From Thermoplasmatales archaeon BRNA1 (GTDB lineage Archaea > Thermoplasmatota > Thermoplasmata > Methanomassiliicoccales > Methanomethylophilaceae), in the NCBI GenBank assembly GCA_000350305.1, contig CP002916.1, forward strand, positions 1,397,106 through 1,461,105: 64,000 bases of DNA. Reading direction: 5' to 3'. Each line of letters begins with the position of its first letter. Position 1 is the stretch's first letter. Position numbers and translations under genes: made by a program. Below, one piece after another: positions 35,581 through 45,125 of this stretch. Under the pieces are notes generated by a model. It was not told the origin of the DNA. It saw nothing but the letters and a program-made list of their open reading frames with translations, and did not search any database.

Positions 35581-38500
35581 GATTCCAGGGTTCATCCTGC
35601 TGTAGAAGTCGGATGTCTCCCAGTCCTCGTCTTCGATGACCACCTTGGTGGTAATCGCTACACCGTATGAACGGGCGGTGTCCGAGATGAACTTGCGGGC
35701 GAGATCGCTTCCCTTGAAGTCGTCGACCTTGGCGTCGGTAGGGGTAATGCGTCCCTTGAAGCTGCCGATGATCTTCGTGCCCGAGAACACCACGGATGCC
35801 GTGGAACCGACTTCCGCCTTGATGTCGTCGCGGAGGTACAGCGATAGGTTGTCCTGGGTGTTCAGCAGGAACAGCCCGGTGAACTGGCGGACCCTCTTGT
35901 CGACATCGTCCTTCATCATCCAGTAAAGCGTGGAGTCGCCCTCGATGAAGAATCCCTTCACCAGGAATCCCTCCTCCTCGAGGTCGGAGAGCACCCTGCG
36001 GGTCTCGGCCATCCTTGCGCCCAGGAAGGAGGACATGTTCTCCGCGGAGAACAGCCCCATGTCGCGGAAGTGCAGCTTGGCGACCTCCCTGAGGGCCTCG
36101 TCGCGGGTCATGCCGTTGTCGGGCACCCATTTGTAGTAGTTGTCCTCGTCCTGGCAGATGACCGCACGCTTCATGAGCGAGGATATGGCGTCGGCGGTGG
36201 TGTCATAGGTGTGCTTGGAGCGGAACTGTATCTCCTTCTTGGAGACGGGCATCCTCTCCTTCACGATCTTCTCAATCTCGCGCTCGGCCTCGCTGGGCTT
36301 CCTGTACTTGGCGGCACGGAATATCGACATGTTGCTCATGGTGGTGTATCCCACGTACTCCGGCAGCAGGTTGCCTTTGAGTACGTTGCCCTTCTCCAGC
36401 TGCTTCTTGACGGTGGTGGGGGACATCACGCGGCAGACCATCTCCTGGTCCGAACGCAGGTACCCGCGCTGTGCGAGGAGCTCGCGGACGGTTGCATAGC
36501 GGGTGGTCTTCTCCAGCCTCTGCTTCCTGAATACCATGCTGAGGGCCTCGTCGCGGGTCATGGTCTTGCTGACGAACACCCCTTTGGCGTAGAAGCCGTT
36601 GACGTACTCGTATCCCGCTGATTTCAGGGACCCGACCATCTCCGGATTGAGGCTGGCGGCGTCGGTGTTCAGTATCTCCCTTATCCTGACGATGTCGGTC
36701 CCCTTCTGGCGGAAGAACAGCATGAGGAAATCGATTGCCTTCAGTGCGTCATCGAGGTACTCGGGGAGGTCCAGATCCATGGCGCGGATCTCGATGCATC
36801 CGCTCATCTCCCACAGCTCGACGGCGCCGATGACGCGGCTGCCCCTGCATACGGGGTACACCCACTTGTCGCCGTACCTGGAGGACAGCTCTGCCCACTT
36901 GGAGCCCAGGTCGGGGTCGAACGGGGAGAGGATCCTAGTCTTCTCCTCCGGGGCCTCGGCCGAGTTGAGGTCGCCGACCTCGTCCTGCATGATCCACATG
37001 GGCATCTGCCCGGGACCCACCAGTATCTGGACCGCGCCGCACCTCTGGGCGGCCTGGGCGATGCGTTCCTCCGGTACGCTGACCAGGAACCTCATGGCCA
37101 TGACGGGGATGGGGCCGTAGGCGCGGATCGCCTGGGCCACGACCTCGTCGGTGGGGTCGGAATCCAGCTGCCTGGGAACGAACGGGACGTAGATGTTCTC
37201 CGTTCCCCAGTCCTCCCTCTCGCCGAAGGCGCGCATGACCTTCATGGAACGGTCCAGACGCATGACCGCCTCCTTGACCTGCTCCTTCTCCTTATGGGTC
37301 TCCGCGACTATCTCCCTCATCGTTATGCCGGAATCGCTGTTTCTGATGAGGTCCATGATCAGCTCGTCGCCGGGCTGGGTGGTGTCCGTCCTGAAATAGG
37401 CGTACTTGTCCGCATCCTCCGCAAGCATGAAGCGGACGCGTCCGCGGGCGAACCTCCCGAGGAGGATCCTCCCCTCCGCGCGCATCCTCTGCCAGTCAGA
37501 GAGCCTGAAGCCCTCCACACGGGTGAAGACGTCGATCTCCGAACCCGCGGTGACGTAGAACCTGAAGTAATCCTCGATGGAATCGAAGTGCTCCCCCTTG
37601 CGGAGGCGGTAGTTCTCGACGGTCTCCACATCGTAGACGTTGCTCTTGCCGCTCCTGAGCTTGAGACGGTCCGATGTGAGCATGTACTGCTCGCCGTCGG
37701 CGACGACGAACTGTCCCCTGGCGACCTCCCCTCCAGCGACCATGCTGTCCAGGGAGGACCTGACCTCCTCGTCGGGTATGGACAGGGCGAAGGCCGCCTC
37801 CTGGGCGGTGGTGGGGCCGTATCCCCCGAGATGCCTCGCCAGGACCTCGTCGATGGCGGTGGCGCGGTCGCCCTTCGGCGGGTCGCAGCGGGTGTAGTAC
37901 CACCTGTTGTTCTCGGTGATGCCCGTGCGGGTGATTAGGTACATGGACTCCAGCTTCCTCACGGAGCGGAACACGATGTCCTCGGTCATGTCCACCTTGG
38001 AATGGACGTCGCTGAGGAGGGTGTTCTCGGTGATGAGGCCGTAGACCTCCTGGTCTGCCTCGTTCAGGGTCCTCTCCCTGACGGTGGCCCGAGCATAGAC
38101 CGGTACCTCGGAGGCCACCATGATGTGCGGGTCGTCCAGGAACACCGTTCCCAGCTCCCCGTCGCGGATGAGCTCCCTGATCCAGGCATCCACGGTCTTG
38201 CGGTCGGGGTCGCAGTAGGGATAGATGTTCCTGCCCCTCTCCCTGAACGCCTGCAGCGGACCGGTCTTCATGAGCAGCCTGGGGATATCCTCCTTGGAGG
38301 ATATCCTCCCGACCTTGGTGTTGAAGTACTGCGTGACGGCATCGGGCTCGAACTCGAAGTCCCTGATGTTGTCGCCGAGAGCCCTCTCCAGGACCTTCCT
38401 GTGGAGCTCTTTGAGGAGCGCGGTGCGGTCCTCCATGAGGACGATGTCGGAGAACCCGGTAAGGATGATGGTGTGGGCGAACGGGGACGGGGTGCCGGAG

Positions 38501-40941
38501 AAGTGGATCGTCCTGACCCCCATCTTGCCGTTCTCGATGAGCTCGAGGACGTACTTGGCGTTCCTGATGTCCATGTCGTCCTCCAGGATCTCCCTGTAGG
38601 TCTCCTCGATGACCGGTTCGTTCTCCATGTCGCGGAGCATGTCGAGCAGATATGTTGAACGGACCTGCTGGCGGTTGACGCTGATGCTCCTGCCCATGTA
38701 GTTCCTTAGGATCATGAAGCTGCGGGCGGCGGTGTGGCGGAACCTGAGCTTGAAAATCTCGGAGTCCTTGACGGCCTTCCTCAGGACGGAATCCAGGTCC
38801 CTGGGGTTGAGCATGCCCGGGACCTGGTCGATGTCAATCTTGTGGGTGGTCCCGATCATGAAGTTATCGTCGGTGATGGTGACCGATGCGTTGGCGCCGG
38901 TGAGCGCAGTGATGCGGTATGCGTAGGCCCTTGACAGCGCGTCGTTGACGCGGCGGCCGAACGGGAAGTGGAAGATCAGCCTCTGGTTGCCGGAGGGGTC
39001 GATGTACTCCTCGACGGCGAGACGTCTGGCGTCCGGCACGAAACCGGCGACCGCCTTCTGCTCGGAGAAGTAGGAGATGAGGGACCTCGCGGAACCCCTG
39101 TCGATATCGAACTCCTTGCAGAGGTACTCGATTTTATTATCGCTGGCACTGTCGATGATCTCGGACATCTCGGTCCTGAACCTAGCCACATCCATGGACA
39201 GGTCGAAGGACCTGGGGAGCATCTCCCCCGCCCATGAGGGAACGGTCGGCTTGCGTCCGTTGGCCTCCTTGACGAAGGCGGTCATCCCCTTGGAGCGGAC
39301 GAACTCCAGACTCCTGCCTCCCAGGACGAATACGTCCCCCGGCGACAGCCTCTCAACGAACTTCTCGGAGAGCTCGCCCGCGACGGAACCGTAGGAGGTT
39401 ATGACCTTGTAGTTGGACTCCTCGGGGATAGTGCCCAGGTTCATGAAGTAGATCATCCTAGCACCTTTCTTCTTCCCGAACTGGCGGGCGTCCTCGTCGT
39501 ACCAGATCTTGGAGTAGACGCCCTCGTGCTCCTCCTTGGAACCGAGGTAGCGCAGCACGTTGACGAACCTGTCGTAGGGGAGGTTGTGGAAACAGTAGGA
39601 CTGTCTCACCACGGTGTAGGCTGCATCCACGTCCCAGCGCGAGTCGATGGACATCCCTACGACGGCCTGGGAGAGGACGTCCAGGGGATTCTCCGGGATC
39701 TGGACGCGGTCGATGTCCGACCTGTGCGCCGCACGGCACATGACCGCGCACTCGGACAGGTCGTCCGGGTCGAAGACGATGAGCCTCCCCTTGGCGATCT
39801 TCCCGAAGCTGTGGCCGGACCTCCCGATCCTCTGCAGCCCCTTGGCGACGGACTTGGGGGAACCGATCTGACAAACGAGATCCACCGAACCGATGTCGAT
39901 CCCCAGTTCGAGGGAGGTGGACGAGACCACGCACTTGATCTCCCCCTTCTTCAGCCTCTCCTCCACGTCGAGACGGGTCTCCCTTCCCAGGGAGGAATGG
40001 TGGACCTCGATGTTCTCCAACCCCCTCTCCTTCAGCTTGTACACGACTGCCTCGGCGCCGGACCTGGTGTTGGTGAAGACCAGGGTGGTGTCGTGCTCGT
40101 CGACCAGCTCCTTCAGCCTGTCGTACATCATGGAACTGACGACGTCGGTGGGAAGGGCGGTCATGTCCTCGGTGGGGCATATAACCTCGAGGTCGAGTAC
40201 CTTCTTGGAACTCGATTGGATGAGGACGCATGGACGGTCGGAGCCGTCGGGCTCGAACCCCACCAGATACTTGGCGATCTCCTCGATGGGCGCCATGGTG
40301 GCGGATAGGCCTATCCTCGTGAAGTCGTGGGCCACGTAATCGCGGAGCATCTCCATGGTGAGGGAGAGGAACGCCCCCCTCTTGGAGTCGCAGATGTCGT
40401 GGATCTCGTCGAGGATCACCCACTCGATGCTCTTCATGTTCTCCCTGAACTTGGGGGATGCCAGGATCAGGGCCATGGACTCGGGGGTGGTGATGAGGAT
40501 ATGGGGAGGATGGCGGACCATCTTCTGCCTCTCGCTCTGGGGGGTGTCCCCGGAACGCACGGCGACCCTGATTTCCGGGACGTGCATGCCCTCCCTCGCC
40601 GCCAGTTCCTTCATCTGCTCCAGGGGGACGGTGAGGTTGCGGTTGACGTCGTTGGCGAGGGCCTTCAGGGGAGAGATGTAGATGCAGTAGATCTTCTCCT
40701 CGAGGACCCCGTCGGTGGAGTACTTGATGAGCTGGTTCAGGATACTCGTGAAGGCGGTAAGGGTCTTCCCGGAACCGGTGGGGGACGATATCAGGACGTT
40801 CTTCCTCTGATGGATGACAGGGATCGCCATGGACTGGGGCTCGGTTAGGGAGGTGAACCTCTCGCGGAACCATGCGGAAACCAGCGGCTCCATCTCCGAG
40901 AGGACCTCGTCCATAGTGTGTACCTTGTCAATCTTCTCCAT
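35578..40941 (-). CDS. lhr: Very large Lhr-family helicase with C-terminal domains
   Basis: The protein (1787 residues) has an N-terminal Lhr core: Walker A SSPTGSGKT (52-60), motif II DEIH near 174, SATMAP near 210, and motif VI QRIGRSGHS near 400, then winged-helix and beta-bundle domains to about 870. The rest consists of several winged-helix-like segments and, near residues 1330-1400, a block (ILSPFDPDLGSKW ... RVIGAVELW) resembling the HTH_42/AlkZ-type domain seen in the C-terminal half of long bacterial Lhr, where uracil-DNA glycosylase activity has been reported. I chose ATG 40941 (MEKIDK); the frame runs 30 codons further without homology. It neighbours ogg and nfo. Confidence 0.9.
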   Translation of the reverse strand: MEKIDKVHTMDEVLSEMEPLVSAWFRERFTSLTEPQSMAIPVIHQRKNVLISSPTGSGKTLTAFTSILNQLIKYSTDGVLEEKIYCIYISPLKALANDVNRNLTVPLEQMKELAAREGMHVPEIRVAVRSGDTPQSERQKMVRHPPHILITTPESMALILASPKFRENMKSIEWVILDEIHDICDSKRGAFLSLTMEMLRDYVAHDFTRIGLSATMAPIEEIAKYLVGFEPDGSDRPCVLIQSSSKKVLDLEVICPTEDMTALPTDVVSSMMYDRLKELVDEHDTTLVFTNTRSGAEAVVYKLKERGLENIEVHHSSLGRETRLDVEERLKKGEIKCVVSSTSLELGIDIGSVDLVCQIGSPKSVAKGLQRIGRSGHSFGKIAKGRLIVFDPDDLSECAVMCRAAHRSDIDRVQIPENPLDVLSQAVVGMSIDSRWDVDAAYTVVRQSYCFHNLPYDRFVNVLRYLGSKEEHEGVYSKIWYDEDARQFGKKKGARMIYFMNLGTIPEESNYKVITSYGSVAGELSEKFVERLSPGDVFVLGGRSLEFVRSKGMTAFVKEANGRKPTVPSWAGEMLPRSFDLSMDVARFRTEMSEIIDSASDNKIEYLCKEFDIDRGSARSLISYFSEQKAVAGFVPDARRLAVEEYIDPSGNQRLIFHFPFGRRVNDALSRAYAYRITALTGANASVTITDDNFMIGTTHKIDIDQVPGMLNPRDLDSVLRKAVKDSEIFKLRFRHTAARSFMILRNYMGRSISVNRQQVRSTYLLDMLRDMENEPVIEETYREILEDDMDIRNAKYVLELIENGKMGVRTIHFSGTPSPFAHTIILTGFSDIVLMEDRTALLKELHRKVLERALGDNIRDFEFEPDAVTQYFNTKVGRISSKEDIPRLLMKTGPLQAFRERGRNIYPYCDPDRKTVDAWIRELIRDGELGTVFLDDPHIMVASEVPVYARATVRERTLNEADQEVYGLITENTLLSDVHSKVDMTEDIVFRSVRKLESMYLITRTGITENNRWYYTRCDPPKGDRATAIDEVLARHLGGYGPTTAQEAAFALSIPDEEVRSSLDSMVAGGEVARGQFVVADGEQYMLTSDRLKLRSGKSNVYDVETVENYRLRKGEHFDSIEDYFRFYVTAGSEIDVFTRVEGFRLSDWQRMRAEGRILLGRFARGRVRFMLAEDADKYAYFRTDTTQPGDELIMDLIRNSDSGITMREIVAETHKEKEQVKEAVMRLDRSMKVMRAFGEREDWGTENIYVPFVPRQLDSDPTDEVVAQAIRAYGPIPVMAMRFLVSVPEERIAQAAQRCGAVQILVGPGQMPMWIMQDEVGDLNSAEAPEEKTRILSPFDPDLGSKWAELSSRYGDKWVYPVCRGSRVIGAVELWEMSGCIEIRAMDLDLPEYLDDALKAIDFLMLFFRQKGTDIVRIREILNTDAASLNPEMVGSLKSAGYEYVNGFYAKGVFVSKTMTRDEALSMVFRKQRLEKTTRYATVRELLAQRGYLRSDQEMVCRVMSPTTVKKQLEKGNVLKGNLLPEYVGYTTMSNMSIFRAAKYRKPSEAEREIEKIVKERMPVSKKEIQFRSKHTYDTTADAISSLMKRAVICQDEDNYYKWVPDNGMTRDEALREVAKLHFRDMGLFSAENMSSFLGARMAETRRVLSDLEEEGFLVKGFFIEGDSTLYWMMKDDVDKRVRQFTGLFLLNTQDNLSLYLRDDIKAEVGSTASVVFSGTKIIGSFKGRITPTDAKVDDFKGSDLARKFISDTARSYGVAITTKVVIEDEDWETSDFYSRMNPGI

Positions 40942-41011
40942 GCGTCCACCTTTCGGTCTCGAATCATGGAGCTTACTGCGACTACCTATTTTAACCCTAC
41001 TTGACAAAGAT

Positions 41012-41027
41012 GCGCGGGCGCCCGCGC
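41012..41027. repeat. 16-bp perfect GC palindrome in a divergent promoter region
   Basis: GCGCGGGCGCCCGCGC reads the same on both strands. It lies in the 120-base gap between the divergent large Lhr gene and the surface-protein gene, 35 bases before the ATG at 41062 and just upstream of an AT-rich TATA-like stretch. It may be an operator or a cruciform-prone element; no function is established. Confidence 0.4.
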
Positions 41028-41061
41028 GCAATAAAAAAGTTAAATATCCTTTCTAACGGAT

Positions 41062-42336
41062 ATGGGCTTCATGAGCCGTTGGTATGCCATTTTCGCTGTC
41101 CTCGCCGTCGTTATCGCAGCGGGGTACGTTCTGACGGATTCCGACGACTCCGAGGCAGTGGATCCGGAGTACACGTTCGTATTCAAATTGGTGGATGATG
41201 CTACCATCCCCGGACCCGGGAATATCACCTCTGCGACCATAACAATCACCGATTCGGCAGATAACATCGCAAAATCCACCTTTACCGCGCCCAACATCTA
41301 CACCGTCAAGGGCATCAAGGACATCTCCGACGATCTTATCGTCGAAATATCCTGCCCGGGATACACGATAAAGCAGGACATCGAGGGCCTCACGCCCAGC
41401 ACTGACGTAACTGACGAAACCGACCTTTTCATCATTGACAAGGACGATCTCGGCACTGCCAAAATCACCTACAACTCCACCACCGAGACTTACACCCTCG
41501 TTGCGAACGTCGTCCTTTCGAAGACCTTCTTCAGTTTGTATGTGATGGATAGCGAGACAGGGCTGCCCGTTCCGAGCGGGACCGTTGTATCCATCGAAGA
41601 TTCCCACAAAAACACCCTGTCGAGCTCCACTGACGCCAAGGGATTCGTCTCCGTCGGAATAGGAAGCCAGAAGGGTTCCTTCACCATGACCGTGGACCTG
41701 AACGGTTACACTGCCGTTCCGGGAATCGACTTCATGACCGTAAAGAGTGACGGATCGATTACGTTCGCCCTCAAGGGTACGATCAAGTACCAGGAAAATG
41801 TGGCTTCCACCACCTATGAGATTTTGCCCGGGACTCCTGCACTGAATGCCGATGGAAGCAAGACTTACACCTATGCGCTTGCCGAAAACAAGCCTCTGAA
41901 GATGTCCTCGTCCTCCGGAACCCTGACTATCAAGGCCACCATGTCCAACGGAACCACAGGAATCGTGGATGCCAACGTCACCGTCATCAACGCAATAACC
42001 GGCGTGGAGGTCACGGAGAACACCAACTCCAACGGAATCGTGGTGTTTAGCCTCCCCTCTGGAAAATACTACTTCGTCATCGATGTCGGAGGTTTCGAGC
42101 ATTACGACTCCAGGGAAGACAAGACCCTCGAGAACGACGGATACATAGATGTCAGGATGGGCTCGCAGACCGCGACCCCCATTATGACCGAGAAGACCTC
42201 CGCCACGTTCTTCGGAATGAACATGGGTCACACGCTTATGCTCATAGGGGTCGTCATCGGGTTGATACTGGCACTTCTGTCGTACATGCTGTACACCCGC
42301 CGCTTCCGCTCCGAGCTCTCCGAAGAGGGACTCTGA
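41062..42336 (+). CDS. Predicted secreted, membrane-anchored protein with Ig-like/CNA-B-like repeats
   Basis: The protein (424 residues) starts with a signal sequence (hydrophobic WYAIFAVLAVVIAAGYVL, residues 6-23) and ends with a transmembrane helix (LMLIGVVIGLILALLSYML, about 394-412) and a short basic tail, giving an extracellular body anchored by its C terminus. The body contains repeated Thr/Ser/Val-rich beta-sandwich-like units, some resembling carboxypeptidase-regulatory-like or CNA-B modules (GLPVPSGTVVSIEDSHKN; TGIVDANVTVINAITG; GVEVTENTNSNGIVVFSL). Codon bias is weaker than in its housekeeping neighbours. A second start, ATG 41071, is possible. Probably a cell-surface structural or adhesive protein. 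Confidence 0.7.
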   Translation: MGFMSRWYAIFAVLAVVIAAGYVLTDSDDSEAVDPEYTFVFKLVDDATIPGPGNITSATITITDSADNIAKSTFTAPNIYTVKGIKDISDDLIVEISCPGYTIKQDIEGLTPSTDVTDETDLFIIDKDDLGTAKITYNSTTETYTLVANVVLSKTFFSLYVMDSETGLPVPSGTVVSIEDSHKNTLSSSTDAKGFVSVGIGSQKGSFTMTVDLNGYTAVPGIDFMTVKSDGSITFALKGTIKYQENVASTTYEILPGTPALNADGSKTYTYALAENKPLKMSSSSGTLTIKATMSNGTTGIVDANVTVINAITGVEVTENTNSNGIVVFSLPSGKYYFVIDVGGFEHYDSREDKTLENDGYIDVRMGSQTATPIMTEKTSATFFGMNMGHTLMLIGVVIGLILALLSYMLYTRRFRSELSEEGL

Positions 42337-42909
42337 TCAGGAACGGTTCTTCTTCACCTGTTCCGCGACCTGGTCGTACAGGCTGTTCCCCTCTGCGTCG
42401 ATCGCCACGACGAACGGACCCATCCTGCTCGCATCGAAATGCCAAAGAGCCTCGGCCATCCCGAGGTCCTCCCAGTCTACGCCGCTGCAGAGACCGAGCC
42501 CCTCGGCGTAGGAGACCGCGACCCCTCCGGTGGCTGCCAGATAAACGCAGCCGACCTCCTTCATGGCGTCGGCGGTGGCGCGGTTCATACCGCCCTTCCC
42601 GATGATCGCGCGGATGCCGAACTCCCTGATGAAACGGGGCTCCAGATCATTCATCCTCGCGGATGTGGTGGGTCCGGCCGCAACAGGGGACCAGGAACCG
42701 TTGGGGTTCTTCTTCATGATCGGCCCGCAGTGATAGAGGACGGCGTTCCTCAGGCATCCGGGCACGTCTTTACCCTCGTCGAGATACCTGAGCGCACGGA
42801 TGTGGACGTCGTCCCTCCCGGTGACGATGGGCCCGGTGAGGGCGATGACCTCCCCCAGTTTCAGGGAGCGGACGTCCTCCTCGGTGAGCGGCGCGGTGAG
42901 GATCCTCAG
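42337..42909 (-). CDS. fumB: Fumarate hydratase class I, beta subunit, CTG start
   Basis: The smaller subunit of two-subunit class I fumarase (about 190 residues), with conserved APLTEEDVRSLKLGE, PIVTGRDDVHIRAL, GPTTSARM and IGKGGM motifs. No ATG, GTG or TTG exists in frame between the fumA stop and the conserved PLTEEDV core. The CTG at 42907-42909 overlaps the fumA stop as CTGA, mirroring the usual ATGA coupling, and gives MRILTAPLTEE, the normal distance to the core. An ATG inside fumA (MREHRV) would add about 27 residues and is less likely. Works with FumA to hydrate fumarate to malate. Confidence 0.9.
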   Translation of the reverse strand: MRILTAPLTEEDVRSLKLGEVIALTGPIVTGRDDVHIRALRYLDEGKDVPGCLRNAVLYHCGPIMKKNPNGSWSPVAAGPTTSARMNDLEPRFIREFGIRAIIGKGGMNRATADAMKEVGCVYLAATGGVAVSYAEGLGLCSGVDWEDLGMAEALWHFDASRMGPFVVAIDAEGNSLYDQVAEQVKKNRS

Positions 42910-43778
42910 AGGACCGCCCCCTGGGAGTACTCCACGTCGGAATCGGTGATCTTCGCGGATGCCCTCCTGGTCGCCCAGCACCCGATGTTCACGCATACTG
43001 GCAGGGAGGCGGTGTGGCAGTCCGCTTTGCGGATCTTCACGCCGAGCACGGTGGTGTTCCCGCCGAGACCCATGGGGCCCAGGCCGGACTGGTTGATCTC
43101 CACGAAGAGGTCCTCCTCCATCTTCCTGATCTCCGGGTCGGGATCCTCGTAATCCAGGGGCTCGAGCAGGGCCCTCTTGGCCATGGCGACGCAGTCGTCC
43201 GAGGTCCCTCCGATCCCTACCCCAACGATTCCGGGGGGACAGGGACGTCCTCCGGCCTCCAGGACGGAGTCGATGATGAACTTCCTGATCCCCTCCTCGC
43301 CGTCGGAGGGGTTGAGCATCTTCAGTTTGGTCATGTTCTCGGACCCAGCGCCCTTCAGCAGGACGGTGATCTCGGTGAAGTCGTCGTCTGTGGGGATGAA
43401 ATGGATCTCCGGCATGCCCTTTCCGAGGTTGTTGCCGTTGTTCACCCTGGTGATTACGTCCACGGTGTTGGGGCGCATGGGAATGGACCGGGTGCAGTTC
43501 TCCACCGCCTTGGCGATATCCTTCGCGATGGAGGAATCGAACCTTCCTCTGACCCAGAAGATCGGGATACCGGTATCCTGACACATCGGGCGGGAGAGGT
43601 GCTCCGCCTTCCTGACGTTCTCCAGGATCGCGGCGAGCTGGGATGCTGCGGTGGGATTGGATTCCCACGCGGCGGCGGACTCCAGGGCCCATCCGATGTC
43701 CTCGGGGATCTTGAAATTGGCAAGGCGGAGAAGGTTCTCGGCGACCTTCTCTGGCGGTTCGGGGAGTTTGACGACCAT
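42906..43778 (-). CDS. fumA: Fumarate hydratase class I, alpha subunit
   Basis: Iron-sulfur subunit of class I fumarase (290 residues). Conserved motifs include PMCQDTGIPIFWV, NNGNNLGKGMPEIHF, RPCPPGIVGVGIGGTSD, and GLGPMGLGGNTTVLGVKI; the Cys residues in MCQDTG, RPCPPG and KADCHTA are candidates for the 4Fe-4S ligands. In methanogens this enzyme serves the partial TCA route to 2-oxoglutarate or succinate. The start is ATG 43778, eight bases after the nmd3 stop. It belongs to the cluster mcm-DUF424-nmd3-fumA-fumB. Confidence 0.95.
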   Translation of the reverse strand: MVVKLPEPPEKVAENLLRLANFKIPEDIGWALESAAAWESNPTAASQLAAILENVRKAEHLSRPMCQDTGIPIFWVRGRFDSSIAKDIAKAVENCTRSIPMRPNTVDVITRVNNGNNLGKGMPEIHFIPTDDDFTEITVLLKGAGSENMTKLKMLNPSDGEEGIRKFIIDSVLEAGGRPCPPGIVGVGIGGTSDDCVAMAKRALLEPLDYEDPDPEIRKMEEDLFVEINQSGLGPMGLGGNTTVLGVKIRKADCHTASLPVCVNIGCWATRRASAKITDSDVEYSQGAVL

Positions 43779-43786
43779 GTTATCAC

Positions 43787-44824
43787 TCACAGATCTGGCA
43801 CGTAGTAGAGGACGTCGTCGATCCTGACGACCTTCACGGAGTCGCCGATCTCGGCGTCCGCGGGGACCCTCAGATCCCTCGTAGCGTAATTGGCGGGGTC
43901 CATCGCCTGGATCTCGCCGCCGGAACGGGACACGACGACGGCATCCAGCAGCTCGTCGGATTTGGCGTAGACCTTCATGTCGGTAACGTTCTGGCGCTTC
44001 ACCGGCATGTTGGTGAAGTCCTTCAGGGATACCAGCTTCGCGCCCGCGCTGGACACCCTCTTGAGCAGATAGTAGCGCTTCTGGTAGCGCACGATGTCCC
44101 CGACGTGGAACTCGGGGAGGCGCACAAGGTAGGATACGCGGTACATGTCGAGTCCGTCGCGGGTCTGGCCCACGAGTTTGGAGGACTCGTCGGTCTCGGC
44201 ACAGTAGGTCTCTCCCAGGTCCTTCACGCACGCCCTTCCGAGGGCGATCAGGGAGAGATATACATCCACTCCGCCCGGGACCATCTCCATCTTGGTGATG
44301 AACGCGTTGGCATCGGTGGCGGCCGCGTCGTCCACGAGCCTCTCGACCCTGGCGAGGGCCTCGTCCTGCAGTTCGGGCGGCATCGCCTTCTCCGCGGTGC
44401 GGAGCTGGAGGATCGCCTCGTAGTAGTTGCCGGTCCTGCGGGAGCAGATCCTGCAGACGGTGTTCTTCACCCTGACTATGGTGGATGCGGTGCCCTCGGC
44501 CTCGTAACCGTCGATGTCGACGGTGCAGTTCAGAGTGACCTGGTAGTTATACTCGTCCAGGGGATCGATGACCGCCCTGATGTCGGTGACCCTCCCCTCC
44601 TTGATGCAGGACAGGGCCTCCCTCGCGGCAATGGAGACGGCCTTGTCGAGGGACATGGACAGCCACTCGCCGTGGCGGTGGAACTGTCCGCACATGGTGC
44701 ACTGGTTCTGGTCTACGTGGTCGGGAAGGGATACCAGCTCGCGGTCCCTGAGGAAGCAGTCCATGCACATGCCGTGCACGGTGCGGTCGATCTCCTTCCC
44801 GCACTCCACGCAGAACCCGGTCAC
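43787..44824 (-). CDS. nmd3: NMD3-family 60S/50S subunit-associated protein
   Basis: Archaeal homologue of the ribosome-export adaptor NMD3 (345 residues). The N terminus has paired Cys motifs typical of the family (FCVECG, GMCMDCF, QCTMCGQFH and later CRICSRRTGNYYEAILQLR). Archaeal NMD3 presumably acts in large-subunit maturation since there is no nucleus. The GTG start (44824) overlaps the DUF424 stop codon in a GTGA junction. The 3' end contains a copy of the octamer GTGCCAGA (43794-43801). Confidence 0.92.
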   Translation of the reverse strand: MTGFCVECGKEIDRTVHGMCMDCFLRDRELVSLPDHVDQNQCTMCGQFHRHGEWLSMSLDKAVSIAAREALSCIKEGRVTDIRAVIDPLDEYNYQVTLNCTVDIDGYEAEGTASTIVRVKNTVCRICSRRTGNYYEAILQLRTAEKAMPPELQDEALARVERLVDDAAATDANAFITKMEMVPGGVDVYLSLIALGRACVKDLGETYCAETDESSKLVGQTRDGLDMYRVSYLVRLPEFHVGDIVRYQKRYYLLKRVSSAGAKLVSLKDFTNMPVKRQNVTDMKVYAKSDELLDAVVVSRSGGEIQAMDPANYATRDLRVPADAEIGDSVKVVRIDDVLYYVPDL

Positions 44825-45123
44825 AGCGTCACCGCCTGGGCGTGCTTTACTCCGCCGATGACGATCACGCACTCGGGGTCGATGATGCCCTCCTCGATGG
44901 CGAGGTCCACGGCACGGTTCCCGACGATGTTGATGATGGTGAACGAACCGATGACGGAGCGGAGGTCGACCTCCTCGATGAGGTCGCCGCCGTAGAAAGA
45001 CTCCTCGACGGTGATCCTGATGTCCCCGTCGCGGAAGGTCTCACCCAGGATCTCGCTGTCGCAAATCGCGAAGAGGGTCTCCTTGGGGTGCTTGTGTTCT
45101 TTGAAATAGAAAGTGCCAGACAT
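44821..45123 (-). CDS. DUF424 family protein
   Basis: The 100-residue protein matches the archaeal DUF424 family: AICDSEILGETFRDGDI, EESFYGGDLI and the C-terminal VIVIGGVKHAQAV. The family commonly neighbours translation genes such as nmd3, as here, and a role in translation is inferred from that; its biochemistry is not established. The ATG lies three bases before the MCM stop codon region ends, and its stop overlaps nmd3. The codons just after the start contain an octamer copy (45113-45120). Confidence 0.88.
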   Translation of the reverse strand: MSGTFYFKEHKHPKETLFAICDSEILGETFRDGDIRITVEESFYGGDLIEEVDLRSVIGSFTIINIVGNRAVDLAIEEGIIDPECVIVIGGVKHAQAVTL

Positions 45124-45125
45124 AT

